Assembly (NCBI RefSeq): GCF_001921205.1
Contig: NZ_MSIE01000037.1
Location: 1-64,000, forward strand
DNA: 64,000 nucleotides
DNA from: Actinophytocola xanthii
GTDB taxonomy: Bacteria > Actinomycetota > Actinomycetes > Mycobacteriales > Pseudonocardiaceae
Reading direction: 5' to 3'
Made by a program: the position numbers and the translations under genes. The first letter of the stretch is position 1, and every line of letters begins with the position of its first letter. The notes beneath the pieces were generated by a model that searched no databases, was not told where the DNA came from, and saw nothing but the letters and a program-made list of their open reading frames with translations. Positions 33,557 to 42,635 of the stretch are shown one piece after another.

Positions 33557-34736
33557 GGCGAACCTCCTCGTCGGACAGCACGGATCGGTAGCCGGCGACC
33601 AGCTCGCGCAGCCCGACCCGCGGGGTGAACTCGGCCTCGTACCGCGAGCGGGCGGCGGCACCGAGAATCGGTGAGAGCGGGCCCACCCGGCGCAGCGCCT
33701 CGGCGAGCGACGCGGGGTCACCGGGTCGGTGGGTCAGGCCGGTCACGCCGTCGGCGACCAGCTCCGCCAGGGCCCCGTGCCCGGCCACCACCGAGGGCAC
33801 GCCGGCCGCCGCGGCCTCCACGACCACCAGGCCGAAGGTCTCCATCCAGACGGAGGGAGCCACCACGGCCACGGCGTCGGCCACCAGGGCCCGTCCCGCG
33901 GCCCGGTCCACCAGCCCGACGAACCGGACGTCGGAGCGCTCGGCGGCCCACGCGGCGACCTCGTCCTGGAGCGGGCCGGCACCGGCGATGACCAGCGGCA
34001 CGCCCGGCCTGGCCTCGTCCCAGGCCGCCATCAGCAGGCGCAGCCCCTTCTCCTCGGCCAGCCGGCCGAGGTACAGCAGGTAGGAGCCGTCGCCGATGCG
34101 CCGGGCGCCGGCGTCGGGCACGAAGTTGTACTTCACCGCCAACAGCTCCGCGGGCATGCCAGCGGCGACCAACGTGTCCCGCTGGGCGGCGGAGATGCAG
34201 AAGAACCGGGAGACCGACGACCACCAGCGCCTGCGGTTCGCCAGCAAGCTCAGCGCGACCGGGACCGTCGCGGCGGACGAGCCCCGGTAGCAGCCGTGGC
34301 GCACGGCCGGGAGCGGGGAACGGCCGACGCAGTCCGTGCAGACGCCGCCGTCGCGGTAGAGCGTCCCGGTCGGACAGACCTGGGTGTAGTTGTGCAGCGT
34401 CGCCACCACCGGAATGCCGGCCGTCGTGCACGCGTCCAGCACGGCCGGCGACATGAGCGGGAAGGTGTTGTGCACGTGCACGACGTCCGGACGGACGGCG
34501 TGGATGCGGGCCAGCATGGCCTCGCGCGCCGCCCGGTTGTACGGCACCCGCAGCGGCACGCCCACCTTGTCCAGCAACGACATCGTCGCGATGTCGTCGC
34601 TGCGCCGCTCGAACAGCTCGACCCGGTGACCTGCCTCGCGGAGCAGTGCGGTCTCCTGGTCGACCACGTTGTCCTCGCCGCTGGGCTGCGCCGACCGGTA
34701 CCGGTTGTGCACCACGAGTACGGAGAGATCGGTCAT
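33534..34736 (-). CDS. Family 4 glycosyltransferase
   Basis: 400 residues. GT-B fold: N-domain MTDLSVLVVHNRYRSAQPSGED and HVHNTFPLMSPAVLDA; C-domain LLYLGRLAEEKGLRLLMAAW and SVWMETFGLVVVEAAAAGVPSVV with the EX7E motif (ETFGLVVVE). Transfers a sugar to a lipid-linked acceptor with retention. ATG overlaps the stop of the Wzy-like gene (ATGA) and its end overlaps the nucleotidyltransferase gene, so a role in decorating the lasso peptide is an alternative to polymer synthesis. Confidence 0.88.
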   Translation of the reverse strand: MTDLSVLVVHNRYRSAQPSGEDNVVDQETALLREAGHRVELFERRSDDIATMSLLDKVGVPLRVPYNRAAREAMLARIHAVRPDVVHVHNTFPLMSPAVLDACTTAGIPVVATLHNYTQVCPTGTLYRDGGVCTDCVGRSPLPAVRHGCYRGSSAATVPVALSLLANRRRWWSSVSRFFCISAAQRDTLVAAGMPAELLAVKYNFVPDAGARRIGDGSYLLYLGRLAEEKGLRLLMAAWDEARPGVPLVIAGAGPLQDEVAAWAAERSDVRFVGLVDRAAGRALVADAVAVVAPSVWMETFGLVVVEAAAAGVPSVVAGHGALAELVADGVTGLTHRPGDPASLAEALRRVGPLSPILGAAARSRYEAEFTPRVGLRELVAGYRSVLSDEEVRRGAQAVR

Positions 34737-35956
34737 GTGCGCACCTCGGGGCGGGGTGTCGAGCGGGCGCCGGTGGCGAGCAGCGCCGCGGCGAGGAACA
34801 GGTTCAGCAGGTAGGGCGAGGCGTCGCCGAGGCCGGCCTCGGTGTAGGACGCGATGATGGTGTAGAAGATCAGGAACAGCGCGCAAGCGCGTGCCAGCGA
34901 CGGTGGCCGCAGGGCCGCCACGGCGAGCAGCGTTGCCAGGAACGCCACCACGAGTGCGAGTCCCATATAGCCCTGCTCCTGGTAGACGGCCAGCCAGCTG
35001 GAGTCGATCGGCAGGCCGTCGAAGGACTTGTTGGTCAGGCCGACGCCGAGGAACTGCTCGCTGACCGTGCGTGGAGCCGCCAGGAGCGCGTCCCAGACCT
35101 TCTCCCGGCCCGTCAGCGAGGACAGGTCGTCCTGCCCGCGCCGGAACCAGGTCTGCAGGGCCGGCCCGACCACCAGCACGGCCAGACCGGCGGCCAGCGC
35201 CGCCCGGGTGAACACCTTCCGCGCCCGTTCCGATGTGGACGCCAGGGAGAGCAGGGCGACGGCGAGCCCGGCCACCAGCCCGATCAGTGCGGTACGGGTG
35301 TGGCTGAGGAGCAGCAGACCGACCGCGGGAACGGCGAGCAGCAGCATGCTCGTACGCGTCGTGCGGTTGCCCAGCCACAGCAGCACGACCAGACCGGTGA
35401 CCGTGGCGGAGTACAGGCCGACCTGGGGCGGGGTCAGCGGCCAGATCGCTCCCACCACGCGTCCGCCGTAGGACTCCGGCCGGGCGGTGCCCGGGGAGAT
35501 CACCAGTCCCAGTAGGACGGTGGCGAGCACGGCCGCGATCGCCCGGACGTGGTGACGGACCAGTGCCAGCCAGTCGTGCCACCAGCGGGTGACCAGCCAG
35601 AGCGTGGCCACGAAGACGGTGAACCGGAAGCAGCGCAGCAGTGCGCCGTAGCCGGACTCCATCCGCACGCTCGACGCGATCGAGGCCACCAGCAGCAGCG
35701 TGAGGATCAGCAGGTACGCGCTCGGCCGGAGCTGGATCCGCGGGTTGATCAGCAGTGCCAGCAGGAACGCGCCGACCACGGCGCCCATCGTGACGATCTG
35801 GGCGACCGGCTTCGGGATCGGGATGATCGTGTCCGCGCCCTGGGAGCCCAGGGTGTTGATCACCAGCAGTGTCCAGACGGCACCCAGCAGGCGGGGCGCC
35901 GGGTCGCCGAGGAAGTTCTGGTCGGCCACCGCGTCGCGCGGTGAGAGCAGGCTCAT
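34733..35956 (-). CDS. Wzy-like polysaccharide polymerase / O-antigen ligase family protein
   Basis: 407 residues with 10-12 hydrophobic helices. The large periplasmic loop between later helices contains SLTGREKVWDALLAAPRTVSEQFLGVGLTNKSFDGLP, resembling the Wzy_C/WaaL domain loop (Arg-rich, RxxxW, GxG). It would link repeat units outside the membrane, matching the flippase at 18554. Both junctions are ATGA overlaps. Confidence 0.85.
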   Translation of the reverse strand: MSLLSPRDAVADQNFLGDPAPRLLGAVWTLLVINTLGSQGADTIIPIPKPVAQIVTMGAVVGAFLLALLINPRIQLRPSAYLLILTLLLVASIASSVRMESGYGALLRCFRFTVFVATLWLVTRWWHDWLALVRHHVRAIAAVLATVLLGLVISPGTARPESYGGRVVGAIWPLTPPQVGLYSATVTGLVVLLWLGNRTTRTSMLLLAVPAVGLLLLSHTRTALIGLVAGLAVALLSLASTSERARKVFTRAALAAGLAVLVVGPALQTWFRRGQDDLSSLTGREKVWDALLAAPRTVSEQFLGVGLTNKSFDGLPIDSSWLAVYQEQGYMGLALVVAFLATLLAVAALRPPSLARACALFLIFYTIIASYTEAGLGDASPYLLNLFLAAALLATGARSTPRPEVRT

Positions 35957-36816
35957 GGCTTGGCCCGCAACCGCACCCACAGGTGCCAGCCCAGCCGCTC
36001 GCCGAACGGCAGTCGGTGCACGGGCAGCGGCGGCGCGTGCATGTAGCGGCGGAACCACTCCTCGAGCTCGAAGTCGGGGAAGTCGCGGGTCACCTCGCGC
36101 GGGGAGTACACCCTGGCGAACGGGTTGAACGGCCCGTCGGTGTTGCGGTGGGTGAAGGTCTCCAGCTCGAGGTACCGGCGCAGCCCGATGCGCTCGGCGT
36201 TGGCCAGGTGGGCGCGCAGCATGTCCGACCGCCCGGCCATCCGCGTACGGCGCAGGGGGTAGGCGGCCGCCAGCACGGCCCTGCGCACCAGCCGGATGCT
36301 CACCTGGAAGTTCAGCGAGTCCCGCGCGTAGAGCATGGCGACCAGCGTGCCGCCGGGCCGCAGCACGCGCCGGATCTCGGCCTGCGCGGTGTGGATGTCC
36401 GGGATGTGGTGCAGGACGCCGTGGCTGAACACGTAGTCGAAGCTGTTGTCCGGGTAGGGGATCGACAGGGCCGAGCCCTGCTTCAGCGCGTCGTGGGGCA
36501 GCTCGCGCGTGCGCAGCCGGGCGCGGACGCGCTCGACCGACTCGGCTGTCAGGTCGAGGCCGGACCACCGGGCGCCGCGGCGGATCAGCTGCTCGGACTC
36601 AGCGCCCTGGCCCAGGCCGATCTCCAGGACCCTCTTGCCCCGCCAGTCGAACCGGTCCAGGCAGGCGAGGATGTGGCCCTCCTGGTCGTAGCGCCATGCG
36701 TCGTAGGCGGCGAAGAAGCGCTCGTAGTCGTCGGCGAACTCCCCGTGCAGGCCGCCCACGATGTGGTCGCCGCAGGGATGCGCGTTCCAGAACGCCTGGA
36801 CCTCTGTCTCGTTCAT
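35953..36816 (-). CDS. SAM-dependent methyltransferase
   Basis: 287 residues. VLEIGLGQGAESEQLI (motif I), WSGLDLTAESVERV (motif II) and DYVFSHGVLHHI (post-II) are clear class I methyltransferase features. The N-end FWNAHPCGDHIVGG recurs in methyltransferases of polysaccharide clusters. ATG 36816, GGAG upstream. Probably methylates a sugar or its carboxyl group; acceptor unknown. Confidence 0.85.
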   Translation of the reverse strand: MNETEVQAFWNAHPCGDHIVGGLHGEFADDYERFFAAYDAWRYDQEGHILACLDRFDWRGKRVLEIGLGQGAESEQLIRRGARWSGLDLTAESVERVRARLRTRELPHDALKQGSALSIPYPDNSFDYVFSHGVLHHIPDIHTAQAEIRRVLRPGGTLVAMLYARDSLNFQVSIRLVRRAVLAAAYPLRRTRMAGRSDMLRAHLANAERIGLRRYLELETFTHRNTDGPFNPFARVYSPREVTRDFPDFELEEWFRRYMHAPPLPVHRLPFGERLGWHLWVRLRAKP

Positions 36817-36829
36817 GCCACTTCTCTCC

Positions 36830-38344
36830 TCAGCCGCCTGACTGGACGTAGGTGCTGCGCCGGTCCTGCGAGTACGGCGGGGACTGCCACTGCGGCGGCT
36901 GGATGACCTTGCCGGTGTCCACGGCGAGGTAGGTCCAGGGACCGATGTAGTGGTTGTTTCGCCAGGTGTTGTTCTGTTCGAACGTGATGGCCTGCTGGAC
37001 CGAGTCCGCCCGGTAGGGCGACCAGTCCGGGAAGGTGCCGTAGTTGGAGATGAGCGCCATCCGTGCGCACAGCGAGTCACAGCCGATCGAGCGCGGCTCG
37101 ACGGAGAACAGGTTGTCGTGGATGTCGACGTTCTGGGTCTTCCAGCGGCAGTCGTCGTAGAGCGGGTCCTTGCTGATGTTCGGCGCGGCGCAGCTGGCCA
37201 TGTCCGGCACCAGCCGGGTGCAGCCGCCGGAGGTGTTGGCCGGGCTGTTGCAGTACCGGTCCGCGTTCTCCCACAGGGTGATCCCGGCCCAGTTGTCGAT
37301 CAGCGCGTTTCCGTAGATGTCGAGCTTGTCCGTCCGCGCCGGGACCCGGCCCTCGCCGCCGGACTCGGAGATGTAGATGCTCGCCGCCGGGAAGCTGTCA
37401 CCCCGGTTGGCGAACTCCCGGCCCTCGACGATGTTGTTGCGCCGGATGGTGTTCCCGCGGATCGTCGCGTTGTAGCTGATCTCGTAGAAGATCGCCGGCC
37501 CGTCGTTGTCCTCGATCAGGTTCTTCTCGATCAGGAAGTCGTTGTTGTTGGTGTCGGCCCACAGGCCGGTACCGCGGTTGTCGTGCACCCAGTTCCCGCG
37601 GATGTCGGCGCCGTCGACCGCCCAGAACTTCACCCCGCCGGTGCAGCCGCAGCCCTCGATCTTGGACTCCCAGTCGTCGGTGTTGTTGCCGACGATCTCG
37701 TTGCCCTCCACGACCAGGTCCCCGATCGGACCGTTCTTGTAGGCGTTGATGCCGTACTGCCCGTTGTCGCGCAGGCAGTTCCCGCGGACCTGTTGCCGGG
37801 CTCCGGCCATCATCCCGGCGCCGCCGTTGTCCTCGATCGTGTTGTTCTCGATGACCCAGCCGTCACCCGAGTCGTGGTTGACCACGCCCTCGTCCGCCGG
37901 GGCGACGAAGCCGCGGACGGTGAGGCCGCGGATCGTGACGTCGGCGGCCTGCGCCACGAACGCGTACTTGTTGCGTTCCTGCCCGTCGAGCACCGCGCCG
38001 GGGGCACCGAGGTAGACGTTGCCGTCCTTGGGACTCACCGAGCCGAACTCGCCGGTGCCCAGGGTGTGGGTGCCGGGCTCGAGCCAGAACGTGGTGCCGG
38101 CCGGGCTCTGCTCGGTCCTGTCGGCGAGGTCGCCGTCCACGTCCGCGTCGACGGTGACGGCCCCGGCCGGCGCGGCGGCGGGGCCGGGCACCGTGTGCCC
38201 ACAGACCGCCGTCACGTCACCGGCCGGGTTCTCCTCGTTGACGCCGCCTGACTGGTCGACGGAGGTCGTACAGGAGAAGGCCAGCAGCGACAGTGCACCC
38301 AGGGACGCGGTAACGCGTGCACGGGTCCACAGTCGAGTGTCCAC
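36830..38344 (-). CDS. Secreted right-handed parallel beta-helix protein
   Basis: 504 residues. GTG 38344 with GGAGG upstream; the N-end has a hydrophobic segment ending LAFSC, a weak lipobox, so it may be a lipoprotein. The body is a repeat of NNTIEDNGG, GNEIVGNN, KNLIEDNDG, GNTIRRNN type coils, a pectate-lyase/epimerase-like beta-helix. It sits beside a heparinase-like lyase, as in alginate-type loci where AlgG (beta-helix) and AlgL act together in the envelope. Epimerase, lyase or scaffold role cannot be decided. Confidence 0.8.
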   Translation of the reverse strand: MDTRLWTRARVTASLGALSLLAFSCTTSVDQSGGVNEENPAGDVTAVCGHTVPGPAAAPAGAVTVDADVDGDLADRTEQSPAGTTFWLEPGTHTLGTGEFGSVSPKDGNVYLGAPGAVLDGQERNKYAFVAQAADVTIRGLTVRGFVAPADEGVVNHDSGDGWVIENNTIEDNGGAGMMAGARQQVRGNCLRDNGQYGINAYKNGPIGDLVVEGNEIVGNNTDDWESKIEGCGCTGGVKFWAVDGADIRGNWVHDNRGTGLWADTNNNDFLIEKNLIEDNDGPAIFYEISYNATIRGNTIRRNNIVEGREFANRGDSFPAASIYISESGGEGRVPARTDKLDIYGNALIDNWAGITLWENADRYCNSPANTSGGCTRLVPDMASCAAPNISKDPLYDDCRWKTQNVDIHDNLFSVEPRSIGCDSLCARMALISNYGTFPDWSPYRADSVQQAITFEQNNTWRNNHYIGPWTYLAVDTGKVIQPPQWQSPPYSQDRRSTYVQSGG

Positions 38345-38358
38345 AGCAGAACCTCCGG

Positions 38359-40341
38359 CTAGCGGTCGAAGCACAGCAGGGTGGTGAGCACGGCGTCGCC
38401 GCCGATCGAGCCGGTGCCGACGAGGGTTGTCGCCGGTTCGAGGCGGCCGAAGCCCGGCGAGTACCAGCCGAGCGGGGGGTCGGTCTCGCCGCGGTGGGCC
38501 GACCAGGACAGGTCGGGCGGCAGCTCGAGCACGGCACCGTGGCCACCGTGCTCGTCGGTCCAGGTCAGGCGGGCCGAGCTGCCCTCGAGGACCGCCGTCA
38601 CCGCCGGGCCGAGGTGGAAGGCGAGCCGCGCCCGGTACGGGCCCCGGCCGTACACCTCGTCGAACACCCGCAGCTCGCCGGACTCCGCTCCCAGCTCGAC
38701 CGTGCGGCGGTGGGTCGCCGGTGTGGGGCCCTTGGCATAGCCGTCGTGCTCCGCGCTCCAGCGGGCCGTGCCGCCCTCCGGCGGGACGTCGACGGCCAGC
38801 ACCCGGCTCCGCGCGTGCCGCGTCCACAGGAACGGCCCGCCGCTGTCGGACTGGTCGCGCCCGGCCAGCTCCAGGGTGTTGTGCCCGAGGGTGGAGCGGA
38901 AGTAGGCCCGCCACCGCGGCTGACCGTGGTAGCAGTAGGTACCCGGGTCGGCGAGGATCTCCACCCCGCCGTGGCGGACCTCGAGCGACAGCGCGTCGGC
39001 ATGGGCGTGTGCCGCGATCGACAGGAACCCGTGTGGACCCCCGTCGCAGCGGCACCAGATCTCCCGGGCACCGGACCGGGCGCGGAGCACGGTCAGCCCG
39101 GCGTCGCCGAGGTGCGTCGGGCGGACGGCCGGCCGGACCGCCGCCGGCACCGGCACACCCTTGCCCAGGGCAGTCAGCAGCGGCGTGCGGACATCGGTAG
39201 CGGCCACCTCCGGCCACCACTCGCGCCGGCCGAACAGCGCGGTGCCGGTGGCGAGCAGCGAGCCCCAGCGGTGCGTGCCGGCCCCGTCGAGCACCAGGCC
39301 GTGGCCGTCGTCGGCGTCGCCCTGCCTCGGTGGGGCGAGGCGGGTGTCGACGACCGCTGCCAGCGCGTCGCACATCCGGACCAGCACCAGCCAGGTCGTC
39401 TCCGGCACCTCGACGCCGGCCGCGTGCGCCTCCAGCGCCGCGGCAAGACCAAGCTCGAGCACCAGGCCGTGGTACTCGGTCGCGAGCTCGCGGTTGAGCC
39501 CGGAGCCGAACGTGTTTCGCTGCAACTGCGCGTCCAGCAGCCGCAGCGCGGCGGAGCGCCAGGTCGGCGACTCGGGGAACCAGTCGAACGCCGTGGCGGC
39601 GGCCAGCTGCCCGGCGGCCTCGGCGATCACGTGGTTGTTGGCCGACGAGCCCCGGCTGGGGAACGCCGCGAGCCAGCGCTGGTGCTGGCGGATCTGGTGC
39701 AGCGCGACCGGGTTGTCGTCGAACAGGGCGGTGACGCCGGGCCAGCCGTCCAGCAGCCTGCGTACCCACACCCAGGACAGCAGCCGGATGCCCAGCTCGA
39801 TCCCGCTCACCCAGTGCACCCCGCGCATCGGCGGGTTGGCCGCCCACCACGACCGCAGGTGCTCGGCGACCCGCGTGGCGTAGCGGTCCTCACCGGTCAG
39901 CGCGTACGCAGCGGCCAGCACGGTGAGGTGCTGGTGGCGGGAGGGCTCCCAGATCTGCTTGATGTCGCCGACCGCGTCCTCGCTGCGGTAGGGGATGTCG
40001 AAGGCGTACCGGTCGGCCGGTGCCGACCGCCCGGTCTTCGGGTCACGGGACCAGTCCGGTGCCACCAGGTCCTCGCGCGGCACGCCGAAGTACTCCGCCC
40101 GGCCGGCCACCAGCTCGTCGGCCGTTGCCGTGAGCCGGGCGACGGCGTCGGCCGGCACCGCGGCCAGCACGCCGGGCTCCAGCACCGGCGCGGGCGTCCG
40201 GTGGGCGAGCCAGGTCTCGCGCACCGGCGCGTCCAGCTCCCGGCGCCAGCGCCGTCGGCGCACCACGTCGCCCAGCCGGCCGGCGACCTCCGCCGGGCCC
40301 ATCCGGGACAGGCGGCGCAGGTACCAGCCGGGGGACATCAC
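38359..40341 (-). CDS. Heparinase II/III-like polysaccharide lyase
   Basis: 660 residues. N-terminal alpha/alpha-toroid (EHLRSWWAANPPMRGVHWVSGIELGIRLLSWVW; SSANNHVIAEAAGQ with the catalytic Asn-Asn-His-like motif), then a Hepar_II_III beta-sandwich (FLSIAAHAHADALSLEVRHGG; ADPGTYCYHG; STLGHNTLEL). No signal peptide, which is common in this branch. Such lyases cleave uronic-acid polymers; in synthesis loci they trim chains or clear misplaced polymer. GTG 40341 or ATG 40338; overlaps the previous stop. Confidence 0.85.
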   Translation of the reverse strand: MMSPGWYLRRLSRMGPAEVAGRLGDVVRRRRWRRELDAPVRETWLAHRTPAPVLEPGVLAAVPADAVARLTATADELVAGRAEYFGVPREDLVAPDWSRDPKTGRSAPADRYAFDIPYRSEDAVGDIKQIWEPSRHQHLTVLAAAYALTGEDRYATRVAEHLRSWWAANPPMRGVHWVSGIELGIRLLSWVWVRRLLDGWPGVTALFDDNPVALHQIRQHQRWLAAFPSRGSSANNHVIAEAAGQLAAATAFDWFPESPTWRSAALRLLDAQLQRNTFGSGLNRELATEYHGLVLELGLAAALEAHAAGVEVPETTWLVLVRMCDALAAVVDTRLAPPRQGDADDGHGLVLDGAGTHRWGSLLATGTALFGRREWWPEVAATDVRTPLLTALGKGVPVPAAVRPAVRPTHLGDAGLTVLRARSGAREIWCRCDGGPHGFLSIAAHAHADALSLEVRHGGVEILADPGTYCYHGQPRWRAYFRSTLGHNTLELAGRDQSDSGGPFLWTRHARSRVLAVDVPPEGGTARWSAEHDGYAKGPTPATHRRTVELGAESGELRVFDEVYGRGPYRARLAFHLGPAVTAVLEGSSARLTWTDEHGGHGAVLELPPDLSWSAHRGETDPPLGWYSPGFGRLEPATTLVGTGSIGGDAVLTTLLCFDR

Positions 40342-42620
40342 GGCGCCACCGGGGATGCCTCAGTGGACGTCTCGGTGGACGTCTCTGTGGTCGTCTCGGT
40401 GGCCGCCGGTGCGGGCCGCTCGAGCCGGACCGGAACGCCCGCGCCGAGGCTGCGCTCCACGGCGAGCGTGGCCAGGGTCGTCGAGACCAGCGAGTCGACC
40501 GGAACGGGCATCGGGGCCCCGGTGGCGACCGCACCGAGGAACGCGTCGAGCTCGGCGCGCTGCCCCTTGTCCCGACCGCGCGGCAGCAGCGGGGTCGCCC
40601 ACCGCTTGCGCGCGTACACCGAGGCACGCACGAAGTCGTCCAGCCGGAGCACCTTCTGGTCGGCGACCAGGTCCAGGGTCTCCTTGGCGAACCCGGTCGA
40701 GCCGGAGGTGGCGTAGGTGATCGTGGCGGTCGAGCCGTCGGGGTAGCGCAGCACAGCCTGCAGGTCGGCGTTGCCAGGGGTGGCGCACGCGTACACCGAC
40801 GTGGGGTCCGCGCCCAGCAGCCAGCTGACCGTGTCGATGAAGTGCCCGCCCTCACCGGCGAACCGGGTGCCCTCGCGGTCGGACCGGTTGTACCAGGAAC
40901 CGCCGTCCAACCGGCCGGCATTGACCAGGTAGCGCACGGTCGCCGGGCCCACCCTGGGGCCGAACTGGGCGCGGGCCTGCCGCAGCAGCGGCGCGAAGCG
41001 CCGGTTGAAGCCAACCTGGAGCCGGTCGTTGCCGGACTCGGTGATCGCGTCGAGCACGGTGGCAAGCTCCGCCTCCGACAGCGCCAGCGGCTTCTCGACG
41101 AACACGGCCTTGCCGGCACGCAGGGCCCGGGCGGTCAGCTCGGCGTGCGAGCTGTGCCGGGTGACCACGAACACGGCGTCGACGTCGTCGTTCGCCAGCA
41201 CGTCGTCGAGCTCGGTGGAGGCCTCGGCGAAGCCGAACTTGCGCCTGGCGTTGGCCGCCGAGAGCGCCGAGGTCGTGACGACGTGGCTCAGCCGCACGTC
41301 CTCGCGCTCGGCGAGGTGCGGCAGCAGCATCGAGGAGGCGTAGTTGCCGGCGCCGATGAAACCGAGCCGGAGCTCCCCGCTGCGCCGCTGCCAGCCCCGC
41401 CGCGGCCCGCTCTGGCCGGTGGCGGAGACGGGAACCCGGAGCACCGCCGACTCGGCCGTAGCGATCTCGGTAACGGTCTCGGCGGCGGCCGGGCCGGCCG
41501 CGTCGTAGCTGAACAGGACGGCGACGGCCTTGAGCTCGCCGGCCTCCAGCGCCCGGTAGGTCTCCGCGGCCTCGGCGAACTCGGCGACGTGTGAGACCAG
41601 GGGCTCGACGTCGATCCGGCCTCGTGCTGCCAGGTCCAGGAAGCACTCGATGTTGCGCCGCTCGGTCCAGCGCACGTACCCGATCGGGTAGTCGCGACCC
41701 TCCAGCTCGTAGCTCGGGTCGTAGCGGCCCGGGCCGTAGGAGCGGGAGAACCGGACGTCCAGCTCCTTCTCGTAGTAGGCGTTCCAGGGCAGGTCCAGGG
41801 AGCACTTGCCAATGTCGACGACAGTGCCACGGTCCCTGGCAAGCTTCGCGGCCAGCTCGACTGGACCGTTGGAGCTGCCACCGGCGGCCAGGTACACCTG
41901 GTCAACCCCGTGCCCGCCGCTGAGCTCGTCCACGGCGGTGTCCACGACACCGGCGTCGGGGTGCCCGGCCACCAGCGCGCCGAGCCGCTCGGCCAGCTCG
42001 CAGCGCGACGGGTCGGGGTCCACCCCGACGACCCGCACGCCCGAGGCGACCAGCAGCTGCACGACCAGCTGGCCGATCAGGCCGAGCCCGATCACCAGCG
42101 CCAGGTCGCCCAGCTGGGGCTCGCCGCGCCGGACGCCCTGCATGGCGATCGCGCCGACCGTGCCGAACGCCGCGTGCCGGGGGTCGACGCCGGCCGGCAC
42201 CTTCACGTAGAGGTTCTTCGGCACCCAGTTCAGCTCGGCGTGCAGCGCGTGCTCGTTGCCGGCGCAGGCCACCAGGTCGCCCACCGCGACGTCGTCGATG
42301 CCGGCGCCGACCTCCTCCACGACCCCACAGAGCGAGTAGCCGAGCGGGGTGTAGGAGTCGAGCTTGCTGCTCACCTTGCGATAGGTGGCCGCGAGGCCGT
42401 TGGTGGCCACGCTCTGCACGACCTTGGCGACCTGGTCCGGCCGCGCCTTCGCCTTGCCCACCAACGACTTGCTCGCCTCGGAGACCTTCATCAGCTCGGT
42501 GCCGGTGGAGATCAGCGAGAACACCGTGCGGACCAGCACCCCGCCCGGCTTGACCGCCGGCGTCGGCACGTCCAGCAGGGCGAGCTCCCCGCTCTTGTAG
42601 TTCTGCACAACCTGCTTCAA
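40338..42620 (-). CDS. Bi-domain zinc-dehydrogenase/Gfo-Idh-MocA oxidoreductase
   Basis: 760 residues, a fusion. Residues ~1-370 are a medium-chain alcohol dehydrogenase (LALVIGLGLIGQLVVQLL NAD loop; zinc-site region VACAGNEHALHAEL). Residues ~400-740 are a Gfo/Idh/MocA domain (LGFIGAGNYASSMLLPHL; FVEKPLALSE). The tail is a TETSTEAS-type repeat. TTG 42620 is the start, with GAGGGAAG upstream. Such fusions are typical of exopolysaccharide loci beside AsnB and heparinase-like genes. Likely oxidises/reduces a sugar nucleotide or uronate; substrate unknown. Confidence 0.85.
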   Translation of the reverse strand: MKQVVQNYKSGELALLDVPTPAVKPGGVLVRTVFSLISTGTELMKVSEASKSLVGKAKARPDQVAKVVQSVATNGLAATYRKVSSKLDSYTPLGYSLCGVVEEVGAGIDDVAVGDLVACAGNEHALHAELNWVPKNLYVKVPAGVDPRHAAFGTVGAIAMQGVRRGEPQLGDLALVIGLGLIGQLVVQLLVASGVRVVGVDPDPSRCELAERLGALVAGHPDAGVVDTAVDELSGGHGVDQVYLAAGGSSNGPVELAAKLARDRGTVVDIGKCSLDLPWNAYYEKELDVRFSRSYGPGRYDPSYELEGRDYPIGYVRWTERRNIECFLDLAARGRIDVEPLVSHVAEFAEAAETYRALEAGELKAVAVLFSYDAAGPAAAETVTEIATAESAVLRVPVSATGQSGPRRGWQRRSGELRLGFIGAGNYASSMLLPHLAEREDVRLSHVVTTSALSAANARRKFGFAEASTELDDVLANDDVDAVFVVTRHSSHAELTARALRAGKAVFVEKPLALSEAELATVLDAITESGNDRLQVGFNRRFAPLLRQARAQFGPRVGPATVRYLVNAGRLDGGSWYNRSDREGTRFAGEGGHFIDTVSWLLGADPTSVYACATPGNADLQAVLRYPDGSTATITYATSGSTGFAKETLDLVADQKVLRLDDFVRASVYARKRWATPLLPRGRDKGQRAELDAFLGAVATGAPMPVPVDSLVSTTLATLAVERSLGAGVPVRLERPAPAATETTTETSTETSTEASPVAP

Positions 42621-42635
42621 GACTCTTCCCTCGTC

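Noticed and set aside
33557-33721. Longer N-terminus of the nucleotidyltransferase
   Set aside because: The extra residues come from inside the glycosyltransferase gene and lack a ribosome site; GTG 33556 has one.
38345-39850. Upstream extension of the beta-helix protein to ~1000 residues
   Set aside because: The extension is an antisense-like Arg/Gly-rich frame that overlaps the heparinase-like gene; the GTG at 38344 has GGAGG and starts a secretion signal.
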